Assembly: GCA_946811185.2 (NCBI GenBank)
Contig: OX328096.1
Coordinates: forward strand, 42,794,252 to 42,858,251
Direction: 5' to 3'
DNA from: Hippopus hippopus
Taxonomy: Eukaryota; Mollusca; Bivalvia; Cardiida; Cardiidae
Length of the DNA stretch: 64,000 bases
Part shown: piece after piece, positions 1 to 12,611 of the stretch
Layout: the number at the start of each line of letters is the position of its first letter
Numbering within the stretch: position 1 is the stretch's first letter
The notes under the pieces: generated by a model
Told to the model about the DNA's origin: nothing
Database searches by the model: none
Seen by the model: only the letters and a program-made list of their open reading frames with translations
Program-made: the position numbers and the translations under genes

Positions 1-590
1 TTAAAAAAACCTTTTGTACGCTCTAGAAGCCACATTTTCATTCCAATGCTCATGAAAGTTGGTCACAATGTCTTTTTTGATGATATCTCGAATGAAATTG
101 AAAATGGGTCACATCAGGTCAAAAGAAGGTCACTGGGTAAAATCTGTAAAATATATTGTGTATGCTCAAGAGGCCATCTTCTCTGTCCAAAACTTGTGAA
201 AATTAGTCAGAATCTTTTCCTTGATAATAAATGATATTGGAAATGGCCACATTCGGTCAGAAAGTAGGTGGCCAGGTCAGATCTTGGAAAAACCTTGTAT
301 TCACTCTGGAAGCCACAATTAACAGTCAAATAGTCATGAAAGGTAGTCAGAATCTTTGTTTTGATAATATCTGAAACACATGCAAAATTGGCTATATTGG
401 GCTAAAAAGTAGGTCATTGAGACAAATGAAAGAAAAAAGTTCTATACATGCTAGAGGCCAAATTTTCAGTGAAATACTTATGAAAGCTTGTTACAATTTT
501 TGTCATAATATTTCGGAAGAGACTGGAAATTGGTCATGTTTGGTCGAAAGGCTCAGGTGAGCAACTTCAGGACCATCAAGGCCCTCTTGT
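1..590 (+). repeat. 3' part of a helentron-like (HINE) element with ~140 bp tandem units
   Basis: Diverged copies of a unit with landmarks GAGGCCACATTTTCAGT, CTCATGAAA, GTCAGAATgTTTGTcTTGATgATATCT and GGTCAaaAAGTAGGTCA run through this stretch. They end in CTCAGGTGAGCAACTTCAGG, an imperfect hairpin and CCCTCTTGT at 581-590. The same unit and terminus recur at 10428-12047 and 33443-34654. The 5' end lies outside the window. The helentron-like assignment is an inference from the architecture (palindromic ends, internal tandem repeats, 3' hairpin plus short tail); no Rep/helicase coding is present. Confidence 0.7.
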
Positions 591-1216
591 GTATTTACAT
601 GTTGTAAACGACTCATACAAGTGCTTAAGGTAATGAACCGTTTAAGAGTTTGTCTTTGGGCATGTGTGTCAGTAGAAACTAATTGTATTTTACAGCAACA
701 CAGATTTAAAAGACGAAACAGAAAGTCAGTACAGTGTTGTAGTTCTGCTACTGGAAAATTAACGATGGACTTGAGACGGTGCGGTGCACAGTAAATGTCC
801 CGATATGAAAAGAAGCACCCTAATTGTCTCATTACTGAGACAAACCACAAACTATATGTGACATTCTGTTTTCAAAGGTTACACTGATGAAAGTTTTAGA
901 TATAGAAATAAGTTGAACATACAAAAGCAATTTCAATATTTTAGATTCCACCACAAAACATTTTGCATATTTATTCTCGACTGGTATCACAAGGGCAACA
1001 ACAATTTGTTTTTCTTTCGCTTTGTCTTTAGATCCATTGTTCTGGATTTACTCTATTGCCATAAGGGTCTCCTATATGAAACTTTGTTTAGGGATTGAAA
1101 ATATGTTAGTGAGGCAAGTTCCTTTATTTTTAGACTAAAGGTATGTAATGTGCCATCTGATCTACAGTAGTATATCTGTTTGATGCTTCCCCTCTGATTA
1201 ACACTCTACCAGTTTT
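591..1216. other. no recognised feature
   Basis: AT-rich unique-looking sequence between two helentron-like elements. I see no coding pattern, TIR or RNA-like structure in it. Confidence 0.5.
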
Positions 1217-2022
1217 TATGCTCCCTGAAGGGGGAGCATACAGTCGCCGCTTTGTCTGTCCTTCCGTCCGTCTGTCTGTCCATCCATTTCTCCACAACCC
1301 CTGGACTAGGATGAAACTTCATATATGAACTGCTTAGGATATTGCGCTGTTGTCTTTTTCCCGGTTTTCCAATTTGACGCTGTGTCTTGGAAAAAGGGGG
1401 TTTCTTGTAAAATTCCAATTTTTACTAATATCTCCTTCAGTTTTCGTCAAAATTTCATGAAACTTCACATTTATATTGTTTATTAAAAGTTTCACCATGT
1501 GCCCTTGTTTTTTTTATCTATGCAAAACCATGTTACGGGAAAAGGGTGCGTAATGTCTTAGAACTTTAGGTTTGTTTTTTGGACTCTGAAATTAAACATT
1601 TCCCAGTTTTTTCAAGACTATTCAACATACATGTTGCTGATCAAAAGCCCCAGACCATGATTTCATTCTTTCCTATTTATACTAAGCTGTGTTATAGAAA
1701 AAGAGGGCTTAATGACAAACTCAAACACGAAGTTTATAAATGTTTAACTTAATTTTTTTCAGACAATTTTGCCATTACTATAATAGTAATGTTTGATTTA
1801 CAGATTGTTCACATTGACAGAAAGTTTTACTCCGCTGTTCCAAGAGTTATGCCCCTTCTTTATTTAATTATTTGGCGAATGCAGTTTGGCAGACGGGACT
1901 AAACACAAGTAGCCTGTTTCACCCCCACCCTCCTCTCCCGTGACTGACCATTTACCGACAGCCTTCACTTTCCTAAAAAGAGACCTGTTCGGGGAGCATA
2001 ATCCGTCTATGACGGCTCTTGT
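1217..2022 (+). mobile_element. Non-autonomous helentron-like element with a 22 bp 5' palindrome
   Basis: It starts with a hairpin, TATGCTCCC-TGAA-GGGGGAGCATA (1218-1240). A (TCYG)n-like tract follows (TCCGTCCGTCTGTCTGTCC, about 1263-1281). Near the 3' end GGGGAGCATA is repeated at 1991-2000, then hairpin CCGTC-TAT-GACGG, then CTCTTGT ending at 2022. Length is about 806 bp with no ORF of note. The same plan (5' palindrome, pyrimidine-rich tetranucleotide tract, 3' hairpin plus CTTGT/CTAGT) is seen at 10428, 44870 and 47400. Classification as a HINE is an inference. Confidence 0.65.
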
Positions 2023-4559
2023 TTTCTTATTGAAAAGGGACTTACCCAATAGCCAGTCTATTGATCAAGTTGAAGAAATTAGCCAGAGTGAATTAATGAC
2101 ATTGAATAATCTTTATTGCTTCACAAATCAGTGTCATTAATACTGGACTATCCAAATGTGTCTTCATTCTAAAAACAATCTACGCTTCTGGTAACATTAA
2201 ACTCATTAGCTGACTTGGAAGAACTATTAGAAAAAGAAAATACTGAAGAACAGTGTCCCCTGTAGATGGTAAATACAGTTTAACATTAAAAACAATTACA
2301 ACTGGTAAACTTGATAGCTTGCATTAACTCAAGCGGGTTTCTACAGAGGCTAGAAACTTAAGAGTACATAGAAAAAGAAGTTAACAGTAGAATAAGATGG
2401 TTATGAAACACTGATATATTTTTTATATGAAAGTTAAGCAAGCAAATGAAATAGTTCAAAACATTTATGCGTTTGTGACATTTCTATAAAAATAACATCA
2501 TAATTTGTTGAGAAATAAAGTTTTCTCTTTAGATAAACAGAGCAACTGTCATGATGGCTGTTACACTGTGACAGGAAGCAAGCATGATTTTCTGATTTTA
2601 AAGGCAATTTTATTTGCCTCTTGACTTTGTTTGACACCTGTTCTTATTTACTCTCTTATAAAAGTAAACAACAAGTAATGGTGTCAAAATTTAGCATCAT
2701 AGTCAGTAACTTAGATGCAATGATGATGTAATTTTGCAAAATTTTTGACTACTAGCTTGTTAATTATTCAACAAGTGATTTTAAGTTTGGAGAGTGAAAT
2801 TTATGGCAGTGTGAAATGCATATGTAACAGTGTCTCTATTTCAAGATCCCATCACGCATGTAAACATCACTTTTTCATTATGAGATGGTATTTCATGAAT
2901 AGCTTTGTATTTCATAGCATTTTTATGGAATTCTAAGATTTAGTGATAACATGGAAGTAATACAAAAAGTTATACTAAGTTCTACTGTGTTTCTAATTTC
3001 AATTAGTTAGACTGATGGGAAATCTCATTATTTCATCTTTCTTGTGTGCAGATGCATGTTGATGTACCTTCTGTTTGTGACTTTGGCAAAATGTGTCAAC
3101 TTCAAAAACTGCAATTTTTTTTTCAATATGGCGTCATCTTTCACCTTTTCTTTATATCAAACTCAGAACTTGGGAAGACTACAAGGCTGTGATACTGGGA
3201 GAAAATGCTACTCATAGGCGTTCTGACATGTCTGCTACTGATAGATTATCTTCAAAAATAAGCAAATATCCAGTTGTCTTACTGATTTCAAGCAAAGAAT
3301 TTATTGCAGCTATAAAACCTTAAGTTGTTCAAGTGTCCTGAAAAAATACATTAAAGTCAATCATTGACCTCGACTGTTTTTTTTTTTCCCCTCAAAAAGA
3401 CTCATTCATACATGAAATCTATATTCTATCATGCCAGACTCAAGGTTTGAACAAAAAAAGACAAAATTGAAGTAATTCAATATTAATATATATTTGTATT
3501 CCACATGATTTACTCTCAAGCCAAAAAAAGATTGAAGTACTTCTCCTACTCATTCTATAATTATAGCTGCCAATGTGACTGGCCTACATCCATACAAATC
3601 CTTAACCCTGATACTGCTCATAAATAGAAATTCAAAGAGGAAAAAAAAAATAGTGATTGTCAGTTTTTAATTTGTTTTGTGAATTTGTTGCTTTTTAATT
3701 TGTATTGTGAATTAAATCAGTGAAATTAATTTTTTAAGAATACTTAGAACTGCCTCGAAACTGATACTATGTACTAGTTAATTTATGTATTGTGAAGAAT
3801 TAAGATTGTTATCAGGTATAACATTATGGACCAAACAAATTTTAGAAAAATGGAATAAAGAAACTTAAATGAAAAAAAAGAGATAACTGAACATACGTGC
3901 TTTGAAAAGTAGTTTTAGGTTTTAGTGTAAAACTTCATCTTGTCCAAAGATTTTACCAATAGGACATCTTACAAAAGGTATAGATATTCCAGCATTATTA
4001 TGTCTATAGAGTAAAAGAATTTCATCAGGAGTAAAAGTTACAGAGCAGTATCATGTTTTCTCTGGAAGCGTTTGTGTTTTGTGACTCCTACATGTTTTTT
4101 TTTTCTGTAGATAAAGGGTGCTTGAAGATGTCACAAAGACGGATCAATTCTACAAACAGTAACAAAAGGAGATGAAAAAATTTCTTTGAATCACGTTTTC
4201 ATATTCAGGTAACCAGGTGTGTTACAAATTTTTTAAAATACAGTATCCAAATGAATGAATTTACTCTTACCATTTTATGCCAAAGCAACATGGGGTTCCT
4301 CTGCAAGCAGAGTAGATTGTACAAACAATGCATTTTGATAATTGATCTACACTATCTGACTTTAGAGAGATATTCTTAAAAAGCAGCCTTGGGATTGCTA
4401 CAGGTGGGCTTTGCCTCTTGACTGAAAATATTAATTTTTATTGAAAAAGGAATGGGCCTAAACCATAAATATGAAAGTATTTTTCCAAAACTTTTCTTGA
4501 GCTGAAGGGCTTAAATTTATTCCTGATGAAAACTTTTTAAGGAAACTCTGTTAAAAGTG
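2023..4559. other. no recognised feature (2.5 kb AT-rich)
   Basis: AT-rich sequence with short homopolymer runs. Only short fortuitous ORFs occur, with no recognisable motif. No TIR pairs, tRNA-like boxes or repeats shared with the rest of the window were seen. Confidence 0.45.
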
Positions 4560-4589
4560 TCCAAATTTGGTGTTTAAAGAGCAACACAA

Positions 4590-4960
4590 TTTGCTACACT
4601 TACAGTAATGATGGGTGTTCTTGTCAGGATTACAAGCATGACATGAAAGGTTGGATTTCTGATATGGTACAAATGATCACCATGGATAGACAATGTGTTG
4701 TAAATGAAAAAAGTTTCTTTGACTGAAAGGTCAAGGTCATATTTCTCAGTTGAACTTTGTCAATTTTTGCTACATTTAGAATAATGATGGTTATTTGTGT
4801 CCAGCCCACTTGGTTGGCTTTTAGAAATTATTTAGCACATAAGATCACCATGGATAGACGATGTGTCACATGCAAGAACCTTGTCAAGGGTTAAAAGTCA
4901 AGGTTACAGTTCTCAGTTGACTATGAGTTATCTCCCATAGTTGTTAAATTTTGTGTAAGC
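4590..4960 (+). repeat. Two diverged ~165-180 bp tandem units
   Basis: Two successive copies share AATGATGGnT, GATCACCATGGATAGAC, GATGTGTnACATGnAAG and the phrase AAGGTCA..GGT.A..TTCTCAGTTGA. The second copy lies about 180 bp after the first. The style resembles the internal units of the helentron-like elements at 8.1-10.3 kb and 44.9-46.5 kb, but I could not find terminal hairpins here. It may be a decayed HINE core. Confidence 0.5.
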
Positions 4961-5340
4961 CATAACCCAGTAACACTTTGATATATTTTCCTTATACTTC
5001 ATCAGGCTGTAAAGGTTATTAGGATGATTGCTGCAATTTTAGTACACCCTGTATTGTGGCAGTTCAGGAAAAAATTTCACACACAAAAACTAAGTATAGA
5101 AAGTTTTTGTGCCTGTCAGGCAAAAGTTATGAAAAATCCCATATAGATTTTTTTAATGAGATTTTTAAAAGAATTGAGATAATTGTTGTCAGTGCTGATT
5201 AAATTTATAAAAAGGGATACAAACTAGTTAAAAAACTGAAATGAAGTGAATATAAAGTCATCCCCCACTCTTCTAAGATCTATCATAGCCTAATGACACA
5301 TATATAAACTGAGGGGATCAGAAAAATTCAACTTTGTAAA

Positions 5341-5775
5341 ATTCTGTAACAAATTTGAATCCTGCTAGTCCTTCAAATACAAAGAAAAGTAGCAATCTCC
5401 TCTGTACACAACCAAATTACACATATTTCATGCATGTCAATATTCCTGCCAGTTCCTGAGAGTCAACTTTTTTGACGACAGTTTCAAAATCCAACCGTGA
5501 TTTAAGGGTAGCTACGGTGTGTTTGTGATCCTTACTCTCAAAAAATGTCTTAAAATTGTACCGATCAATATGGTTTTAGAACAGTACAGTTCTCAACAAA
5601 GATGACAGCATGTGACATTTTTCTCTTGATTGTACGGCAGCCAGTGGTGGTTTTGAAGCCATTTTACTCATAGGAGTACCACCACTGGCTGCCGTACAAT
5701 TTGGTTGTGTACAGAGGAGATTGCTACTTTTCTTTGTATTTGAAGGACTAGCAGGATTCAAATTTGTTACAGAAT
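5341..5775. repeat. Foldback element with perfect 77 bp inverted arms and an inner hairpin
   Basis: The arm at 5341-5417 (starts ATTCTGTAACAAATTTG, ends CACAACCAAAT) is the exact reverse complement of 5699-5775. Nested inside is a second inverted pair, 5629-5651 and 5678-5700 (ATTGTACGGCAGCCAGTGG and its complement), whose right arm abuts and overlaps the large right arm by about 2 bp. No transposase is present. Perfect long arms suggest recent formation or gene conversion. Confidence 0.8.
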
Positions 5776-5795
5776 CTTACACATACATACAGTAA

Positions 5796-6215
5796 ATAGA
5801 AAGTTGCAACAATTTAAAAACTGAAACAAATTTAACAGTTACACTATAACTGCTTAAACCATGGCCAACTATCTCACAGTATTTGCACATACAGGCTTAT
5901 AGCCCTTTTTAGCACCACTGTGGTACACCTATGGGTGCCGGAGTTAATACTTCAGCAGAACTGCTTTCAGGCCATCATATGATACAAGGGAATCATTATC
6001 TGTGTAAGTTGGATATTATGTCTGGCTATGTAGAGTTTGCATCATGTGCAGTGATAATAATTGTCTGGTCTTCTGACAATGTGAGATCGGCAATGTCCAA
6101 TGGACCCTGCACTTTGGATTGAGACTTAGTATACGGAGATTTGATTACCTGTAGATCGATCGGCAAAGAATTTGAACATTTCACGCTGAAAGTAAAAAGG
6201 CTGCGCTGGCTTTTA
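5796..6215 (+). repeat. ~420 bp repeat segment, inverted copy at 35725-36150
   Basis: This segment aligns over its whole length, with scattered substitutions, to the reverse complement of 35725-36150. Shared landmarks are GTTGCAACAATTTAAAA, ACTATAACTGCTTAAACCATGGCC, AGGCTTATAGCCCTTTTTA, GGCCATCATATGATAC and TGCATCATGTGCAGTGATAATAA. The other copy lies between CAGGGCTTTTTTTCC inverted ends, so this is probably an internal part of the same hAT-like family. Short ORFs on both strands are not conserved between the copies. Confidence 0.65.
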
Positions 6216-6650
6216 TTGTCTGCAGCCCTTTTAACAAACAAAAAAGTGCTTCCACGTCCCAACACGGATCATCTCTGAGTCTTGTTATGGCTTATTATGT
6301 ACTGGCAATTTCTCCTGCGATCAACCTGTTCGACTACGGTCTATTGGGTTTCTCATCGCCACCAGGACAGCTGTGGCAAAACTTTTGACAGTCAAAAAAT
6401 CAGGCACAGCAACCCCAGCAATAATGATCTGACAATTTTGTTTATCCCTTTCCTCTATGTTGTATTACGTCAATACGGTTTTGTCCATTATTGTCAGAAA
6501 CATTGCTGCTATGGCTGCCTGGAACATGGTGTAAGCATAGGGTAAAGTAGAGTATTAAAATTTTCAACAATATAATAGTATTGACAAGAAATTAGTTTGT
6601 TCTCACATTAAAAAAATCCGCTGCAGATGAATGAAATACTATGTAAACAT
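6216..6650. other. no recognised feature
   Basis: Unique-looking sequence. A short ORF (6282-6545) shows no recognised motif and is not supported as a gene. Confidence 0.4.
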
Positions 6651-6842
6651 TTAACCCATTACCAAATGACAAAATTTAGACTCTTCTAAACTGAATGAGT
6701 TTGTAGACGATAAATCAATTTATCCTTTTTAAATTTTGTTTTAAATTGATTATTATAAGCAATTTATCCTTTTTCGTTAGTGTTTTCTTATGTCATCTGC
6801 TGCAGACTCGTAAAACTAAGGGATTGACTGGTAAAGAGTTAC
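6651..6842 (+). mobile_element. Diverged copy of the TTAA-flanked MITE family
   Basis: Starts TTAACCCATTACCAAATGAC and ends GACTGGTAAAGAGTTA, giving terminal inverted similarity to TTAAC(C/T)C(A/T)TTACCA. The same ends and subterminal words (AAAATTTAGACT, TTGTAGACGA) are found at 36618-36846 and 63537-63762. The inner hairpin found in those copies is replaced here by other AT-rich sequence. TTAA ends suggest piggyBac-type mobilisation, an inference. Confidence 0.6.
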
Positions 6843-7429
6843 AGCCCCTTGATTTCTTTAGTTTTCTGTTTTTAACCTATTATTACAAATTTATCTTACA
6901 ATGGAAGATTGCAAAACATGCAGTTCATGTGGTTTATGCGAAAAGTTATTAAAATGTACAATACTTTATATATTTAAGGAAACTTGGCCTTAATATTCGA
7001 GTTACTATTGTTGTTTGTTAGCCTTTGACCTCATGATTATTTTCTGTTACATTGCATTCAACATGATTATCTAATTTTGCTTGTTTAAACTTAAAGCAAA
7101 TAATATTACTACAATAACCAACAATATTACTTTTATAATATTTTATAAATGAACAGAGCAGACCCAGACCAGAAAGCTCCTGTAAGAGCTGACTGATCAG
7201 GCTAAGTTCGGTTTGCTATTTTGTACAATATCATAGATCTGATTATTTTCTATTGGTTATAGTCATAAATTCTGTTTTTTTTATATATACTCACTCCTTG
7301 ACACATGTTGAACCTTTTCTCACATAGAAAAGATATTAGATGGATCTGCAGTCAACTAGCATACACAAAATTGAGTTTCTCAGACTTACGCTTTGAGAGT
7401 TATTATCTTCGCAGGCAACTGCCCCTATT

Positions 7430-7475
7430 TTGCCCTGCCACAAAATGGCAGATTGGCAAATGGTGTTACCTCCGT

Positions 7476-7524
<49 letters not shown>

Positions 7525-8110
7525 CTTGTGTTCTTGTGTTCATGTATGGCCCTTAACTTTGATGTGCATTGTTGGATTTCAAAATAATTTGGTAATAATG
7601 ATTTCTGTTAAATAGTATCTTGGACATGTATTGAATTGGTTAACATTTGGTCAAAAAGAAGTTAACTGGAACAAATATTAGAAAAACCTGTGGTTTAATC
7701 TAGGGGCCACATTCTCAGTCCAGTGCTCATGAAACTTTGTCAGACTGTTTATCTCTATTCTCAGACGAATTCGGAATTGCACACATAGGCTCAAAAAGTA
7801 GGTCACTTGGATGTCTCTCAGAAAAACCTTGTTTGCATCGTGGAGATCATAATTATTTTCTGTCCAATAATCATGAAAGTTGGTTAGAATGTTTGTTTGG
7901 ATGATATCTTGTACCAGTTTGAAAATGAAACAAATTGGTTCAAAAAGTAGGTCACTGAGAAAAACCCAAAATAACAACCTTGTGTGCATTCGAGAGAGTT
8001 TGTCTGTGCGATACTCATGAAATATGGTAGGAATGTCTGTTTTGATGATAGCATGGACCAGTTTGAAAATGGGTAATGTCGGGTAAAAAGGTAGGTCACT
8101 ACGACATATC
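7430..8110 (+). repeat. Helentron-like tandem units behind a (TG)n tract
   Basis: From about 7630, three or four diverged ~140 bp units of the family seen at 10.4-12.0 kb appear (GGCCACATTcTCAGTCCA, CTCATGAAAcTTtGTCAGA, GGcTCAAAAAGTAGGTCACT). They follow a (TG)n run and are cut off where the next element begins near 8145. A small hairpin-like start may lie near 7430 (TGCCACAAAATGGCA), but the 5' boundary is uncertain. Confidence 0.5.
7481..7522 (+). repeat. (TG)n microsatellite, about 21 units
   Basis: An uninterrupted TG dinucleotide run. It keeps all three forward frames open and creates spurious Val-Cys repeat ORFs, so no coding call is made. Confidence 0.95.
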
Positions 8111-8144
8111 TCAGATAAAAAAAAAGCTGAACATTCTACATGCA

Positions 8145-10257
8145 TTTTTAATCCCCAGCTGCGAATCGGGGAGGGGAATATAGGAATGGCCTTAGTCAGT
8201 CTGTCTGTCCGTCTGTCCATCTGTCCATCTGTCTGTTGGTAATACTTTCTTCTCCACTCCATATCTCGACCCTTTGAAAGATTTCCATGAAAATTTGGTC
8301 AAATATTCATCTCAGTAAGATGGTGTGCAAAACCAAAGATCCTTAAGTTTGTCTTCCTTATATTGGAGTTAATGCCCTTAGTTATTTCACAAATTTGATT
8401 TTTGTCTGGAGCATAACTGCCAAAGTATAAAAGCTATAGACTTCAAATTTCCTGCACATATAGATCATATGAGGAGAAATGCAGTGCACAAGATCCAAAA
8501 CTCTGTCTTCATTATTTTTTGAGTATTTGCCCTTTGACATTTTACTTATTTGATGTTTGTCCAGTGCATAACTTAAAAAGTATCAAAGCTATTGCATTCA
8601 AACTTCATATGCAGATGGATTACATTAAGGGCAAGTGCAGAGCCCAAGATCCATAACTCTGTTTTCATTATATTGGAGTTATTGCCCTTAGTTATGTCAC
8701 AAATTTGATTTTTGTCCGGAGCATAACTGCTGAAGGATAAAAGCTATAGGCTTCAAATTTCATACACAAATAGATCATGTTTTGGAGAAATGCAGTGCAC
8801 AAGATCCACAATTCTGTGTTCATATTCTTTAAAGTTATTGCCCTTTGGCAATTTACTAAATGGATTTTTGTCCAGAGAATAACTTCCAAAGTATAAATGC
8901 TATTGACCTCTAATCCATATACTAAAAGATCTTATTGAGGACAAGTGCAATGCACAAGATCTATAACTTTGTCTTCATAATCTTTGGAGTTATTTTACAA
9001 ATTGGATTTTTGGATCACATTAAGGACAAGTGCAGAGCAGAAGATCCATAACTCTGTCTTTTTGGGGTAATTGCCCTTAGTTATTTTACAAATTAGATTT
9101 TTGTCCAGAGCATAACTCCAAAAGTATAAGAGCTATTCATATTAAACTTCATATACAAAGAGATCTTGTTAAGGATGAGTACAGTGCACAAGATCCATAA
9201 CTCTGTCATCTTTACTTTTGGAGTTATTCCCCCTTTTTTATTTTACAAATAGGAATTTTGTCACGAGCATAACTTCCAAAGTATAAAAGCTATTGACATC
9301 ATACTTTATACGTATATGCAGATAGATCACATTGAGAAGCAGTGCAGTGCATGAGATCTATAACTCTGTCTCCATAATATTTAGTGTTACTGCCCTTTGT
9401 TATTCTACAAATTAGAATTTTGTCTGGAGCATAACTTCCAAAGTATTAAGGCTTTAGACTTCATGTGCTAATAGATCATGTTGAGGACAAGTACAGTGCA
9501 CAAGATCCATAACTCTATCTTCATAATTTTTGGAATTATTTTGGAATCATTGCCCAAAGTTATTTTCCAAATTGGATTTTTGTCTGGAGCATAACTTTGG
9601 TAAGATGTTCACCTCAGTGAGATAGTGTGCAGAACATGACTCAACCATGCAGACTGAAGGGCAAGTTCACTGTTGAAGGTCATGGGACGGAGCCTTAAAT
9701 TTTGTGTCCCCTCCATATCTCATTTATGCTTGATAGGATTGTCATTAAACTTTTGCCAAATGTTCCCATCAGTGAGATGATGTGCAGAACTCAACATTCA
9801 ACCATTATAAATCAAGGTCAAGGTCACAGTTGAAGGTCATGGATTGAGCCTTGAATTTCATGTCTGCTCCATATCTCTTTTAAACCATGGAAGGATTTTC
9901 ATTAAACTTTGGTCAAATACTTGCCTCAGTGAGATAATGTGTAGAATCCATAATTCAACCATGCTTACTGAATGTCATGGTCACAATTGAATGTCACAAG
10001 TTTGAGTCTGTACTTCTATGTCAGCTCCGTATCACCTAACCCTGGAAGTATTTTCATAAAATTTTGGTGAAATGCTTGGTTCAGTGAGAGAATGTGCAGA
10101 ACTTGTGAGAACATGCTGGCTGTAGGCGAGGGTCACAATTTTAGGTCAGGAGTTTGAACCATTGATTTCCTGTTTGCTTCATATTTCCTTTATGCCTGTA
10201 AGGATTTTCATAAAACTTTAGTCAAGTGTTCACCTCAGTGAGACTGTATGCAAAACG
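8145..10257 (+). mobile_element. Helentron-like element with two kinds of ~140-150 bp tandem unit
   Basis: The 5' end TTTTTAATCCCC...GGGGAGGGGAATATAGG is followed by a (TCTG/TCCG)n tract at about 8195-8235, as in the related element at 44870. The first part (8.3-9.6 kb) has many copies of a unit with ATAACTnCnAAAGTATAAAAGCTAT, GTGCAGTGCACAAGATCCATAAC and TTGGAGTTATTGCCCTT. The second part (9.6-10.25 kb) has about four units with TTCACCTCAGTGAGA and GGTCAAGGTCACAGTTGAAGG. The 3' terminus was not identified. Confidence 0.6.
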
Positions 10258-10427
10258 TATGTTTCCAGGCTCAGGCTCAGGATGTACATTATTTGCACCA
10301 AAAGCCTTAAGTTGTCTTGCATTGGTTACAGCAATGTAAGAAACAGTGTTAGTTTTAGAAAAAAAACAGATTTTTCCTTGGCTCCATGCTCCATGTAATG
10401 CACAAGTGATAGAGGTATAGAGCAGAT

Positions 10428-12047
10428 TTTAAGCTTACTTGAGCTCAGGAGCTTAAGAAGAGCTTTTGTGGTTGTGCTTTGTCTGTTGTCAGGTTGTCAA
10501 CATTTACCTTGTGTGCAGTCTACAGGCCACATTTTCAGTCAGTTACTCATGAAATTTGATCAAAATGTTTGTCTGATAATATCTTGGACATGTAGAAAAT
10601 TGGGTCAAGTTGGGTCAAAAAGTAGGTCAATGAGCTAAATCTTAGAAAAACCCTGTGTGCACTCTAGAGGCCTCATTTTTAGCCTGATACTCTTGAAACT
10701 TGGTTAGAATGCTTGTTTTGATGATATTTCCAAATATGGGTCATGTTGGGTTAAAAAGTAGGTCACTAAGCTATACCTTAGAAAAATCTAATGTGCACTC
10801 TAGAGGCCACATTTTCAGTCTGATACTTTTGAAGCTTGGTCAGAATGTTTGTCTTGATGATATCTCGGACAAGTTTATAATTGGGTCAAAAAGTAGGTCA
10901 CCAGGCTAAATCTTAGAATAATCTTGGGTGCACTGTAGAGGCCACATTTTCAGCCGGATACTCATGAAACTTGGTCAGAATATTTGTCTTATGATACAGT
11001 TTGAAATTGGGCTATTTTGGGTCAAAAAAATAGGTCACATGGTCAAATCTTGAAAAAACCTTGTGTGAAATCTAGAAGCCTCATTTTCAGTCTGATATTC
11101 ATGAAACTTGGTCACAATGTTTGTCTTAGTAACTTGGACAAGTTCGAAATAGGGTCCTGTAGGGTCAAAAAGTAGGTCACTGGGCCAATTCTGAGAAAAA
11201 CGGTATGTGCACTCCAGAGGCCACATTTTCAGCCTGATACTCTTGAAACTTGGTCAGAATGTTTGTCTTGATGAGATCTGGGATAAGTTCAAATAATGGT
11301 TATTTCAGGTCAAAAAAAAGTCACAGGGTCAAATCATAGCAAAAAAAGCTGTTGTGCACTCTAGAGGCCATATTTTCAGTCTGATATTCATTGTACTTGG
11401 TCAGAATGTTTGTCGTGATGATAACTTTGACAATTTTGAATCTGGGTCATGTTGGGTCAAAAGGTAGGTCACTGGGTCCAATCTCAGAAAAAAAGTGTGT
11501 GCACTCTATAAGCAATACTTTGAGTCTGATACTCATGAAACTTGGTCAGATTGTTTGTCTTGATGATATCTTGGACAACTGAGAAACTGGACGATGTTTG
11601 GTTAAAAAATTAGGTCACTTGAAATTTGGTCATGTTGGGTTAAAAAGTAGGTCACTGGGCCAAATCCAAGAAAATCTTTTGTGCACTCTAGAGGCCACAT
11701 TTTCAGCCTGATACTCATGAAACTAGGTCAGAAAGGTTGTTTTTTTAAAATATCAGACAAGTTTGAAATCGTGTCACAACAGATCAGACAGCAGGTCACT
11801 TGGCCAAATCATAGACAAACCTTGTAGGTACTCTAGAGGCCACATTTTCAGTCCAATACTCATGAAACATCATCAGGATGTTTTTCTGGGTGATATCTCT
11901 GTCAAGTTCAAAAGTAGGTAAAGTTGGTAAAAAAGTAGGTCAGTTACATTCATCCATTTTACATCATTAAAGCCAGGACCCCTTCAGCTTTATCGACCAT
12001 AGATGGCTTTACTCAGGTGAGCACTTCAGAGCGAATGGCCTTCTTGT
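10428..12047 (+). mobile_element. Complete-looking helentron-like element with about 10-11 tandem ~143 bp units
   Basis: The 5' palindrome TTAAGCT...AGCTTAA (10429-10456) is followed by GCTTTTGTGGTTGTGC and a short TCTG-like tract. About ten or eleven units then recur, each with GAGGCCACATTTTCAG, TGATACTCaTGAAACTTGGT, CAGAATGTTTGTCTTGATGA and GGTCAAAAAGTAGGTCAC. The 3' end is CTCAGGTGAGCACTTCAGAG, a weak hairpin and CCTTCTTGT ending at 12047. There is no coding capacity; ORFs in it are by-products of the repeat. Confidence 0.7.
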
Positions 12048-12106
12048 TTAAAATCAAATTCACCTTTACTTTTCTTGTAAGAATGATATATTTTATCATA
12101 GTTAGA

Positions 12107-12336
12107 AGGGGTCCTGTGTGGCTCAGTGGTAAAGTGTAGGACTCATGACCTTGAGGTCTCGGGTTTGAGCCTCACTTGATCCATCTGGTTTTTCGTGGGA
12201 GTGTCCTTGGGCAAGACACTTCAGAGCCCTGGCCTAGTACTGGTGAAACCCAGGAAATACATGAAGATATGAGCTGTTGCCGCGATTTGACTGAAATAAT
12301 GTTGAAAGTGGTGTAAAACACCATTCAATCAATCAT
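12107..12336 (+). mobile_element. tRNA-derived SINE (family A) with 13 bp target-site duplication
   Basis: An A box-like TGGCTCAGTGGTAAAG and a B box-like GGTCTCGGGTTTGAGCC follow a GGGGTCCTGTG head. The body ends with ATTCAATCAATCA. The flanking duplication TATCATAGTTAGA (12094-12106) / TATCATTGTTAGA (12337-12349) differs at one base. A second copy in reverse orientation lies at 53742-53978. Transcription would be by Pol III from the internal promoter, and mobilisation would need a partner LINE (known for SINEs generally). Confidence 0.85.
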
Positions 12337-12611
12337 TATCATTGTTAGATTGTATTTAAAGAAAAACACTATCTCAATTTATAAGACAGTAATGTCTTGT
12401 CAATACTGCTTTTTAGATTTTTTATAGAAAAGTGCGTGATAAGGGTTATTGGATAAAATGAGTATGTTTTGCTGTATAGGACAACCTTTTTAGTGGTGTG
12501 ACAATGGCCCAGAATGACAGGAATGTGAAATATACCACCCCTCCAGGTGAATGGGAATACTGACTGAGACATGAGAAAATAAGCAAACTATAGTCTTTTT
12601 TTATATATATA

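Noticed and set aside
7305..7615. Three overlapping forward ORFs with Val-Cys repeats
   Set aside because: They are produced by the (TG)n microsatellite, which is open in every frame.
8145..10257. CRISPR-like array of regular repeats
   Set aside because: Units are ~140-150 bp, diverged and head to tail, without short repeats separated by unique spacers. The genome is eukaryotic.
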